From: Streptomyces sp. BHT-5-2
GTDB taxonomy: Bacteria > Actinomycetota > Actinomycetes > Streptomycetales > Streptomycetaceae
Direction of reading: 5' to 3'
Length of the DNA: 64,000 nt
NCBI RefSeq assembly: GCF_019774615.1
Contig: NZ_CP081496.1
Coordinates: forward strand, 2,542,001 to 2,606,000
Part shown: positions 56,835-64,000 of the stretch, one piece after another
Numbering within the stretch: position 1 is the stretch's first letter
Layout: each line of letters begins with the position of its first letter
Program-made: the position numbers and the translations under genes
Notes under the pieces: model-generated
Seen by the model: the letters and a program-made list of their open reading frames with translations, nothing else
What the model was told of the DNA's origin: nothing
Databases searched by the model: none

Positions 56835-57554
56835 ATGCTGATGGAACGAGACGCATTCCGCGACGAGCTCGAGCGTACCCTGCACAACAAGCTCACGCTC
56901 TCCCACCCCATGTTCGACATTCTCTTCGACCCGGAGAACCCGGACCGGCACACGCTCCAGAAGGTGGCGCTGCAGGGCTACCAGCTGACCAAGCACTTCC
57001 TGGACTACATAGAGACGCTTTTCTACTACTGCCCGAAGGCGGACGGAAAGCACAAGCGCCGGCTCCTCTTCAACCTCTACGAGGAGGAGACCGGCCGGAT
57101 CTCCAAGACCAAGAACCACGTGCAGCTGATGGAGGACTTCCTCCGCGCCATCGGCATCGACGACGCCACGCGGGACGCCGAAACGGCCCTGCCGGCCACC
57201 CAGGAACTCATCGACTACCGCATGACCGCAGTGAAGAACCCCGAGACCTACCACATCGGGGCGGCCGCGGTGATGATCGCGAGCGAGGGCCAGAACCTGG
57301 AGACCCGCGGCGCGGACGCCCGCGACATCCTCTTCAAGCGGGTCTACGGCCTCAAGGACGAGGACCTGCTGTTCTTCTCGGTGCACCAGGAGGAGGACGT
57401 CCACCACGTCCGGCACGGCCTGGACCTGGTCGCCGACATCTGCACCACCGAGGAGCAGCAGTCCGAGGCGCTCTACGCGGTCGGACACACCTGTGACCTC
57501 TTCTACAACATGTACGAGGGCATCTACCAGGAGTACAAGGCCGGCCGGCTCTGA
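56835..57554 (+). CDS. Heme-oxygenase-like diiron oxidase/oxygenase (HDO)
   Basis: A 239-residue all-helical protein. Likely metal ligands are Glu60, Glu85 in YEEETG, His95, Glu151, then His184, Asp188 and His191 in VHQEEDVHHVRHG. The 10-residue Glu/His step and the His-x3-Asp-x2-His end reproduce the pattern of HDO enzymes such as the SznF central domain, UndA and BesC. Family members do N-oxygenation, C-C cleavage or desaturation on amino and fatty acids; which reaction applies here is unknown. ATG 56835 has GAGGAG 7 bp upstream. It is the first enzyme gene after the SARP regulator. Confidence 0.82.
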   Translation: MLMERDAFRDELERTLHNKLTLSHPMFDILFDPENPDRHTLQKVALQGYQLTKHFLDYIETLFYYCPKADGKHKRRLLFNLYEEETGRISKTKNHVQLMEDFLRAIGIDDATRDAETALPATQELIDYRMTAVKNPETYHIGAAAVMIASEGQNLETRGADARDILFKRVYGLKDEDLLFFSVHQEEDVHHVRHGLDLVADICTTEEQQSEALYAVGHTCDLFYNMYEGIYQEYKAGRL

Positions 57555-57571
57555 GGCCCGCCCACCCGGTC

Positions 57572-57658
57572 CACGGAAATGGGGACGGAACGCGGATCAC
57601 CGCGCGCCCCATTTCCGTGCCAGGTGCCAGGTGCCAGGTGCCAGGTGCCAGGTGCCTG
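57572..57658. repeat. Hairpin plus six GTGCCAG heptamer repeats
   Basis: A perfect 13-bp inverted repeat CACGGAAATGGGG/CCCCATTTCCGTG (57572-57584 with 57607-57619) leads directly into tandem GTGCCAG units: five perfect copies and one GTGCCTG (57617-57658). It lies 17 bp after the diiron enzyme gene and 165 bp before the PLP enzyme gene. Confidence 0.85.
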
Positions 57659-57822
57659 AGCCGCACGTTCTCCCGAGGCGACCCGACGAGGTGGCCCGCC
57701 GCCGCAGCCCACTGACGTTCGCGTCAATTCCCTGTGCGCCGGTGTGAATGGCGCACACCGCCGCCGCAGTCCGGATTCCGGCGTGCCGACGCCGCCGGAC
57801 GGATCAAGGAGCGCAATTCGCC

Positions 57823-59022
57823 GTGACTCAACCCCTCACCTCAGAATCCTTCGCCACCCGCGCCATACGGGCAGGCCAGTACCAGGACCTCTCGGACTCC
57901 CACAGCGAGGGACTGGCCCTCACCTCCAGCTATGTCTTCGACGACGCCGAGGACGCCGCGGAGAAGTTCGCCGGGCGGCGTCCCGGAAACGTGTATGTGC
58001 GCTTCAGCAACCCCACCGTGACCGCCTTCGAGGAGCGCATGGCGGCGCTGGAGCAGGCGGAGTCCGGCGTCGCCGTGGCGTCCGGTATGGCCGCGTATCT
58101 GGGAATCGCACTCGGCCTGCTGAAGGCCGGCGACCATGTGGTGCTGGCCGATGGGATGTTCGGCACCACCACCCGCTTCTTCCAGACCTACCTGAAGAAA
58201 TTCCAGGTCTCCTCCAGCATCGTCGACGTGCGGGACCTGGGGGAGTGGCGCCGCCATGTCCAGCCGAACACCGTGATGTTCGTCCTGGAGACCCCCACCA
58301 ATCCGCTGATGCACGTGGCGGATCTGCGCGGGCTGTCCGCGCTCGCCGCCGAACACGGAATTCTGCTGGTGGTGGACAACACCCTGGCCACGCCCGCGCT
58401 GCAGAACCCGATTCCGCTCGGCGCCGATCTCGTCATCCACTCGGCGGCCAAGTACATCGACGGCCAGGGCAGGTGCGGGGGCGGCGTCGTGGTCGGCCGT
58501 GACGACCTCGTCAAGGAGATCGGCGGGGTGCTGCGTACCGCGGGTCCCGGCCTGAGCCCGTTCAACGCCTGGGTTTTCCTGAAGAGTCTGGAGACGCTGG
58601 AAATCCGTATGCGGGAGCACTCCCGCAACGGCCAGCTCCTGGCCGAGTGGTTGGAGCACCATCCGGCCGTGGAACAGGTCTTCTTCACCGGCCTGCGGTC
58701 GCATCCGCAGCGCGAGCTGATCGTCAGTCAGCAGTCTGGTCCGGGCGGTCTGGTGAGTTTCACCGTCCGTGGCGACCAGGAAACGGCCTGGCGGGTCGCC
58801 GACGGTCTTTCCCTGATCTCCCTGACGACCAATATCGGCGACACAAAGTCCATGATCACGCATCCCGCGTCGACCACCCACGGCCGGCTGTCGCCCGAGG
58901 CCAAGGAACGCTCCGGAATCACCGCCAACATGCTGCGGATCTCCGTCGGTCTGGAACACATCGACGACATCATCACGGACCTGGACAAGGCACTCGACAA
59001 CGTGACCGTTTCGTCCGAGTGA
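57823..59022 (+). CDS. PLP-dependent Cys/Met metabolism enzyme (MetZ / gamma-synthase type)
   Basis: A 399-residue type I PLP enzyme of the cystathionine gamma-synthase/O-acylhomoserine sulfhydrylase family. The Schiff-base Lys is in VIHSAAKYIDGQG, and substrate and cofactor blocks include YVRFSNPTVTAFEERMAALE, ASGMAA, FVLETPTNPLM and VVDNTLATP. The family does gamma-replacement on O-acylhomoserine. GTG 57823 has AAGGAG upstream. The gene next door makes an O-acylhomoserine, so this enzyme probably attaches a nucleophile at the gamma carbon. It may be a biosynthetic rather than a housekeeping copy. Confidence 0.9.
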   Translation: MTQPLTSESFATRAIRAGQYQDLSDSHSEGLALTSSYVFDDAEDAAEKFAGRRPGNVYVRFSNPTVTAFEERMAALEQAESGVAVASGMAAYLGIALGLLKAGDHVVLADGMFGTTTRFFQTYLKKFQVSSSIVDVRDLGEWRRHVQPNTVMFVLETPTNPLMHVADLRGLSALAAEHGILLVVDNTLATPALQNPIPLGADLVIHSAAKYIDGQGRCGGGVVVGRDDLVKEIGGVLRTAGPGLSPFNAWVFLKSLETLEIRMREHSRNGQLLAEWLEHHPAVEQVFFTGLRSHPQRELIVSQQSGPGGLVSFTVRGDQETAWRVADGLSLISLTTNIGDTKSMITHPASTTHGRLSPEAKERSGITANMLRISVGLEHIDDIITDLDKALDNVTVSSE

Positions 59023-59033
59023 ATGGATACCGT

Positions 59034-59960
59034 ATGTCACACACCCGCCATGATTCCGAGCGAAGAGCGCTGCGGATCGGATTGGTCGACCTCATGTCGG
59101 CCGTCCCGAACAGGCCGGCACAGAAGATGTTCCGCTCCGCAGTCGAGTCCGCGGCCACGGAAAGCGGACTGCCCATCAGCTTCGAGTACCACGCCGTCGA
59201 CCCGAACTGCGCCCCCGAGCACTGCGGCATCGACTGGCGGCGGCTCGTCGCGGCGGACGCCCTGCTCGTCACCGGAAGCGAACCGACCCGGCTGGACATC
59301 GAGTCGGAGCCGGCGCTGGCCGTGGTCCGCCGCATCATCGAGGACACCGCGGACCGGGTGCCCTCCACCCTCTTCTCGTGTCAGTCGGCGCACGCCGCGC
59401 TGTACGTCCTGCACGGGCTGCGGCGCCGGCGGCTGGCCGACAAGTTCACGGGAGTGGCCGAGCACCGGGTGAGCGTGCCGGACCACGCGCTCACCGCCGG
59501 CATGTCCGACGGTACGCCCGTGCCGCACTCCCGCTGGAACAGCGTGCCGGCGACGGAACTCCACCGCGCGGGCGTCGTCCCCCTCCTGGAGACCGGCGGC
59601 GACGACTGGCATCTCGCGGCGAGCCCCGACGGACTGCGCCACCTCTACTGCCAGGGGCACCCCGAATACCGTCGGGACACCCTGCTGCGCGAATACCAGC
59701 GCGATCTGCGACGGCATCTGGCCGGGGAGACCGAGGAGTTCCCGCGACTTCCGGAACCCTATCTGGACGCAACGGCAAGGGAACTGGTCCTCCGCTACAC
59801 CGAGAAATTACGGGAACAGCGGGACACCGGCCTGCTGGCGAGCTTTCCGGCCGAGGCGGCGACGGAGGGAATCCTGGCCGACTGGCAGTCGGACACCCGC
59901 AGTTTCCTCGGGAACTGGCTGCGTGCCGTCGCACGGTCCACCGCACGCCCGACCATGTGA
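59034..59960 (+). CDS. MetA-like homoserine O-acyltransferase
   Basis: A 308-residue protein of the MetA (homoserine O-succinyl/acetyltransferase) family. The nucleophilic Cys is in LFSCQSAHAALYVLHG, a His/Arg region in VPHSRWN, and the QGHPEYRRDTLLREYQRD block holds the His-Glu pair. It activates the homoserine hydroxyl. It starts 11 bp after the PLP enzyme stop codon, in the same operon. Codon 259 (59808-59810) is TTA, a bldA-dependence mark. Streptomyces normally lack MetA-type enzymes for core methionine synthesis, so a specialised role is likely; that point is from memory. Confidence 0.87.
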   Translation: MSHTRHDSERRALRIGLVDLMSAVPNRPAQKMFRSAVESAATESGLPISFEYHAVDPNCAPEHCGIDWRRLVAADALLVTGSEPTRLDIESEPALAVVRRIIEDTADRVPSTLFSCQSAHAALYVLHGLRRRRLADKFTGVAEHRVSVPDHALTAGMSDGTPVPHSRWNSVPATELHRAGVVPLLETGGDDWHLAASPDGLRHLYCQGHPEYRRDTLLREYQRDLRRHLAGETEEFPRLPEPYLDATARELVLRYTEKLREQRDTGLLASFPAEAATEGILADWQSDTRSFLGNWLRAVARSTARPTM

Positions 59961-60090
59961 AATCGGCACACCACGCGCCCTGGCCACGGCACACGACAAT
60001 GCCCTGATCACGGCGCGTGCATTCGACCCCCACCACCCGCTTTATCTCCTCCACCGCCTCCACACGAAGAAACCCGGGTAAGTGAACGCG

Positions 60091-60678
60091 ATGACTGCTG
60101 AACTGCGCTGGCACTGGGCCGCCGATCTGGACGACCACGCCGAGGACGTGGCCGGCATGCTGGCCGCGAGCGTCGCCGACGAGGGAATCCTCGGTTACGC
60201 GGCCCGGCCGACCGACGAGCAACTCACCGGATTCGTCGACGGACTCAAGGAACTCCAGGCGAAGGGAACAGGCCATGTCCTCATCGGCGAGGACGCCGAG
60301 GGCACCGTGGCCATGTGCGTGATCCGAACCCGCTCGATGCCCAACTCCCGCCATATAGCCGAGGTGGAGAAGGCATTCCTCTCGCCCCGGGTGCGCGGTA
60401 CCACCGCCGTCTTCCAACTCGCCCGGCACGTCTGCCTGAAGGCGACCGAACTCGGCACCGAACTGCTTCTCATCGACGTCCGGGAGGATTCCAAGGCCCA
60501 TAAGGTCTGGGCCCGCCTCGGATTCACCACGTACGGTGTGCTCGACGACTACGTCCGCGTCGACGGACAACGGCACCGCGGACATTACATGCGGCACCAG
60601 GTGGCGGAACTCTCCGCCACGGTCACCAGCCGACTCGCGGAGCTGAACGAGCGCGCGGACCCGACGCCGGAAGCCTGA
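60091..60678 (+). CDS. GNAT family N-acetyltransferase
   Basis: A 195-residue GNAT protein. Motif A is diffuse (VEKAFLSPRVRGTTAVFQLARHV), with a conserved last strand-helix ELLLIDVREDSKAHKVWARLGFTTYGVL. ATG 60091 was preferred; GTG 60082 in the same frame is possible. In a biosynthetic locus it may acetylate the product amine for self-protection or as a building step. Preceded by a 130-bp gap, so it may have its own promoter. Confidence 0.83.
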   Translation: MTAELRWHWAADLDDHAEDVAGMLAASVADEGILGYAARPTDEQLTGFVDGLKELQAKGTGHVLIGEDAEGTVAMCVIRTRSMPNSRHIAEVEKAFLSPRVRGTTAVFQLARHVCLKATELGTELLLIDVREDSKAHKVWARLGFTTYGVLDDYVRVDGQRHRGHYMRHQVAELSATVTSRLAELNERADPTPEA

Positions 60679-60765
60679 TCCCCCGAGCGCCGGGGCGGAT
60701 CGAGCCGCACCGCTCATGGACCGATCCGCGCCGACCGACCACCAAGGCAAGTGACTAAGGACGAC

Positions 60766-62085
60766 ATGGCGACCAACGAGACAGAGCCCGAAACGCAGGC
60801 GCGGCCCGGCCCCGACTCCCCATCGACGGCGAAAGGGGCACACACGAAAACCTTCGTTCTGGTGGCAGTCGCCCTGGGTTTCGTCATCGCGCTGATGTCG
60901 TCCGCCATCAAGAACACGGTCAGCGTGTTCTATGTGTCGATGGCGCACGACTTCTCGGTGAGCCGTGGCACCTTCGCCCTCGCCCCGTCGGTGTTCATGC
61001 TGGCCTATGCGATCGCCTCGCCCGTCATGGGTTTCGCCGCCGACCGGTTGGGCGCCCGCCGCTCACTGGCCGGCGGGCTGGTACTGGGCGGCGCGATGTT
61101 CCTCGTCGGCGGCGTCATCAGTTCCTTCGCGCTGTTCTCGGTGGTCTACGGAGTGGGGCTGGCCATCGCGTACACCGCGATCTCCTACGTTCCGCTGGGC
61201 GTACTGGTCGACGAGCTGTTCCCGCCGCACCGCCGCGGTCTGACGTACGCGATCCTCATGAACGGCACGGCCGTCGGCTTCATCGCACTGGTCCCGCTGT
61301 GGATCTACGTCGAGAAGAGCACCTCCTGGCGCACGGTGTTCATCGTGCTGGGCGTCGTCATGGTCGCCCTCATGCTGCTGGCCCTCATATTCCTGCCGGG
61401 GGAGAACAAGACGCCGGAGGAGCCCGGGAAGGCGGCGCCGGCGGGGGAGCAGCAGCCGACCGGCGGGACCGCCGCGCCGGCCACGGGCGGCATGGTCGGT
61501 GCCGCACTGCGCTCCCCGGTCTTCTGGACCATCAGCCTCGCCTTCGTCGGCTGCGGCGTGACCATGTCCTTCGTCGACGTACACCTGGTGGCGAGCCTCG
61601 ACAGCCACGGTCTGGGCGGCGGCACCGCGAGCACCACCATGGCGATCCTGGGCGCCGCGGAGATCGTCGGTTCGCTCATCGCCGGGTATCTGTGCGACCG
61701 CGGCCACGGCCTGAAGGTGCTGGCGGGCTGCTATCTGATCCGGGCCCTGTCGCTCGTCGTGATGGTGGTGGCCCCCTCCGTCCTCACCGCCTGGATCTTC
61801 GGCCTGCTCTTCGGCATCAGCTACATGGGCACCGTGGTGGCGGGGTCGATGTACCTGCTCAACGCGCTGGACCCGCGCGCCAAGGGCCTCGCCCTCGGGC
61901 TGATGTGGTGCCTCCACCAGGTCGGTGCCTTCGCGGCCAGCGAGGCGGGCGGCCTGAGCTTCGACGCCCTGCACTCCTACGACCCCATCGTCATCGGAGC
62001 GGCCGCCAGCGCCGGCCTCTCCTTCCTGATCGTCGTCCTCGCCCTGCCCAAGGCTCTGCGAAAGGCGGAACCAGCCCATGCGTGA
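60766..62085 (+). CDS. MFS transporter
   Basis: A 439-residue major facilitator with 12 hydrophobic helices in two groups of six. The loop motif AADRLGARRS lies between helices 2 and 3, and a Pro/Gly-rich cytoplasmic loop (about 210-240) separates the halves. ATG 60766 follows AAGGA; GTG 60751 is an alternative. It resembles oxalate/formate- and monocarboxylate-type carriers. In this cluster it is the probable exporter. Its 3' end overlaps the next gene by 8 bp. Confidence 0.88.
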   Translation: MATNETEPETQARPGPDSPSTAKGAHTKTFVLVAVALGFVIALMSSAIKNTVSVFYVSMAHDFSVSRGTFALAPSVFMLAYAIASPVMGFAADRLGARRSLAGGLVLGGAMFLVGGVISSFALFSVVYGVGLAIAYTAISYVPLGVLVDELFPPHRRGLTYAILMNGTAVGFIALVPLWIYVEKSTSWRTVFIVLGVVMVALMLLALIFLPGENKTPEEPGKAAPAGEQQPTGGTAAPATGGMVGAALRSPVFWTISLAFVGCGVTMSFVDVHLVASLDSHGLGGGTASTTMAILGAAEIVGSLIAGYLCDRGHGLKVLAGCYLIRALSLVVMVVAPSVLTAWIFGLLFGISYMGTVVAGSMYLLNALDPRAKGLALGLMWCLHQVGAFAASEAGGLSFDALHSYDPIVIGAAASAGLSFLIVVLALPKALRKAEPAHA

Positions 62086-63283
62086 CGCCGTACGCACCGA
62101 CCTGCTCGACCGCGTCGCGCAGCTGCTTCCCCAACTCGTCGGCTGGCGCCGCGACCTGCACGCCCACCCGGAGACCGGAGTCCACAACCCGCGGACCCAG
62201 CAGGCCGTCCTGACGGCGCTCGAAGGACTGGATCTGGACGTCGCCCGGGGCCGCACCTGCAGCTCGGTGACCGCGACCCTGCGCGGTGGCCGCCCCGGCC
62301 CCACCGTCCTGCTGCGGGCCGACACCGACGCGCTGCCCATGACGGAGGACACCGGCCTCGCGTTCGCCAGTCGGAACCCGGACGCCGCCCACGCCTGCGG
62401 CCACGACGCGCACACCGCGATGCTGCTGGGCGCCGCCACCCTCCTGGCCACCGAGCTGCGCGCGGAGGTCGCGGGCACCGTGAAGTTCGTCTTCCAGCCC
62501 GGCGAGGAGGGCTGCGGAGGCGCGGAACGGATGCTGGCGGAGGGGCTCCTGGACGAGCCGGTGGACGCGGCGTTCGCGCTGCACGTCAACCCCAACCTCC
62601 CCGCCGGCGTCGTCGCCACCAGGCCCGGCTCCTTCTTCGCCTCCTGCGACGAGTTCGAGATCACCCTCACCGGCCGCGGCGGCCACGCGTCCATGCCGCA
62701 CACCTGCAACGACCCCATCCCCGCCCTGCTGACCCTGGGGACCGGCCTGTTGAGCACGGTCTCCAGGAGCTTCGACCCGGCCTCGCCGGTCCTGGTGAGC
62801 CTCGGCGCGGTGACGGCCGGCACCACCTCCAACGTCATCCCGGAATCGGGCGTCCTGAAGGGCACGCTCCGCGCCTACACCCCCGAGTCGAGGGCCCGGG
62901 CGTGGGACCGCATCACCCGCCTCGCCGAGTCCACCGCCGAGGCCCACGGCCTCACCTGCCGCGTCAGCCACAGCTACGGCTGCGCCCCCACCGTCAACAC
63001 CCCCGAAAAGGCCGCCCGGGTCCTCGGCCTGGCCGCCGAACTGCTCGGCCCGGAACGCTCCGTGGAGCTGCCCGCTCCCGTCATGGCCGCCGAGGACTTC
63101 GGCTACCTCCTGGAGCGCGTCCCCGGCGCCCTCGTCCTCGTGGGCGCCTGCCCGCCGGGGACTTCCCCGGGCGAGGCCGCCCCGTGCCACTCCAACCGGA
63201 TGGTCCTCGACGAGGAAGCCATGATCACCGGCACCGCCCTCCACGTGGCCCTCGCCCTGTCCGGACCGGGCCCCGCCTCCTGA
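62078..63283 (+). CDS. M20 family metallo-amidohydrolase
   Basis: A 401-residue M20D peptidase/deacetylase. The metal site is shown by RRDLHAHPE, HACGHDAHTAMLLGAA, the catalytic Glu pair in FQPGEEGCGGAERML, and HVNPNLPAG. Dimerisation-domain residues GRGGHASMPH and the closing His in CHSNRM are present. Related enzymes remove acetyl or other acyl groups from amino acids (hippuricase type). It has no signal peptide. It is coupled to the MFS gene, so a role in unmasking or recycling an acylated product is plausible. Confidence 0.9.
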   Translation: MRDAVRTDLLDRVAQLLPQLVGWRRDLHAHPETGVHNPRTQQAVLTALEGLDLDVARGRTCSSVTATLRGGRPGPTVLLRADTDALPMTEDTGLAFASRNPDAAHACGHDAHTAMLLGAATLLATELRAEVAGTVKFVFQPGEEGCGGAERMLAEGLLDEPVDAAFALHVNPNLPAGVVATRPGSFFASCDEFEITLTGRGGHASMPHTCNDPIPALLTLGTGLLSTVSRSFDPASPVLVSLGAVTAGTTSNVIPESGVLKGTLRAYTPESRARAWDRITRLAESTAEAHGLTCRVSHSYGCAPTVNTPEKAARVLGLAAELLGPERSVELPAPVMAAEDFGYLLERVPGALVLVGACPPGTSPGEAAPCHSNRMVLDEEAMITGTALHVALALSGPGPAS

Positions 63284-63302
63284 GCCGGCCCTCGGACCCG
63301 CC

Positions 63303-64000
63303 CTAGTGAGCAAACACCTCGAACAGCACCGCCGGGCGGCCGTGATGGCGGGCGGCGGCGGTGGCGAAGGCGCGGTCCAGGAAGTCGCGGGCGTAGGCGT
63401 GCGGGTCCTGGTCGGGGGCGGTGAGGGCCCTGATGTAAGTGGTGTGGGCGGCCAGCGAGTCGACGGCGCGGTCGATGCCCGGGCCCACTTCGGCCGCGTG
63501 GGTGGGCCGGGGGGAGCCGGCGACGGCGGTCCAGCGGACGCCGGTCCACGGGGAGAGGCCCTCGGCGTCGGCGAGTTCGGGGAAGATCCAGCGGTTGCCG
63601 GCGTCGGCCGCGGCGTCCAGGACGGCGCGGCCCACCACCCGGTGGTCGGGGGTGTTCCAGTGGGTGCCGAACCAGGTGTCGCGGTGGTTGAGGGTGATCA
63701 GCAGTTCGGGGCGGTGCCGGCGGACCGCGGCGGCCAGGTCGCGGCGGAGCGCCATGGAGGGCTCGATCACGCCGTCCCGGTGGCCGTCGAGGAACTCGAC
63801 GGTGCGGACGCCGACGTGCGCCGCGGCGGCGCGCTGTTCGGCCTCGCGGACCGCGGCGCACTCGGGCGGCGCCAGGCCGTCGATACCGGCCTCGCCGCGG
63901 GTGACCAGGAGATAGCGGATGTCCCGGCCGGCGTCGGCCCATTCGGCCACGGCTGCCGCGGCGCCGTATTCGAGGTCGTCGGGGTGGGCCACGACGGCCA
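63303..64000 (-). CDS. PIG-L family deacetylase (5' end outside window)
   Basis: The minus-strand frame is open to the window edge; the AHPDD zinc-binding motif lies at the very end (VVAHPDDLE), so about 20-30 N-terminal residues are missing. Further motifs are LLVTRGEAGIDG, FLDGHRDGVIEP and the downstream TLNHRDTWFGTHWNTPDHR, with the HxxH-type zinc ligands. PIG-L enzymes remove N-acetyl groups from sugars, as in mycothiol synthesis. It is convergent with the M20 gene and may or may not belong to the cluster. Confidence 0.88.
   Translation of the reverse strand, partial: AVVAHPDDLEYGAAAAVAEWADAGRDIRYLLVTRGEAGIDGLAPPECAAVREAEQRAAAAHVGVRTVEFLDGHRDGVIEPSMALRRDLAAAVRRHRPELLITLNHRDTWFGTHWNTPDHRVVGRAVLDAAADAGNRWIFPELADAEGLSPWTGVRWTAVAGSPRPTHAAEVGPGIDRAVDSLAAHTTYIRALTAPDQDPHAYARDFLDRAFATAAARHHGRPAVLFEVFAH

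Noticed and set aside
57617..57658. GTGCCAG array as a SARP binding site
   Set aside because: SARP regulators bind heptamers spaced by about 11 bp so that they lie on one face of the helix; here the period is 7 bp with no spacer.

Overview
The window is a high-GC actinobacterial chromosome segment, almost certainly Streptomyces. Codon third positions are strongly G/C, GTG starts are common, and it carries a Wbl regulator, DUF397/DUF5753 remnants, a SARP regulator with TTA codons, PadR-controlled FtsX-type ABC pairs and a 1,6-bisphosphatase/fumarase/ispH/ppgK/ychF core order that I recall from Streptomyces chromosomes. No database was consulted; names come from motifs and family recognition.

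Layout. 1-5.6 kb: end of a PhoH-like ATPase gene, a secreted lytic transglycosylase-like protein, an AI-2E family exporter whose stop codon lies in the CTAG end of a 181-bp MITE-like palindrome, and the peroxide-defence unit ahpC-ahpD with divergent oxyR. 5.6-13.2 kb: a Uma2-type nuclease and two paralogous ABC exporters (ATPase + large FtsX-like permease). The first sits with a PadR repressor; both units have the same 22-bp operator upstream and share a 217-bp identical block. 13.3-25.7 kb: an SPFH membrane protein with a ribbon-helix-helix partner, a class A penicillin-binding protein, catalase, a PP2C/GAF/ATPase phosphatase, a methyltransferase, DUF402, class II fumarase, and a decayed DUF5753/DUF397 pair. 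25.7-39.5 kb: class I fumarase, DUF1707 protein, WblI-like regulator, glpX, DUF4245, a nitroreductase, xseAB, an amino-acid permease, ispH, ppgK, DUF6542 and ychF.

39.46-51.53 kb: a 12-kb accessory island inserted at the 3' end of ychF. It is bounded by near-perfect direct repeats of the last ychF codons and, just inside each end, by paired GTGCTGGGAT repeats spaced 11 bp that look like integrase arm sites; no integrase gene is visible. The cargo is a five-gene, tightly coupled operon: hsdM, hsdS, hsdR with an unusual C-terminal extension of about 150 residues, a CHAT (caspase-like) protease and an alpha/beta hydrolase. This looks like a type I restriction-modification system wired to suicide-type effectors and is the best candidate for an undescribed defence system here. 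The right part is a graveyard of truncated toxin-antitoxin genes and an internally inverted oxidoreductase pseudogene, plus an intact VapBC pair next to attR.

51.8-64 kb: a SWIM zinc-finger protein, then a compact biosynthetic locus. It has a SARP-NB-ARC regulator with two TTA codons, a heme-oxygenase-like diiron enzyme, a PLP gamma-synthase/sulfhydrylase, a MetA-like homoserine acyltransferase (also with a TTA codon), a GNAT acetyltransferase, an MFS exporter and an M20 amidohydrolase. Together these suggest a homoserine-derived non-proteinogenic amino acid that may be acetyl-protected, exported and unmasked. The window ends inside a PIG-L deacetylase gene.
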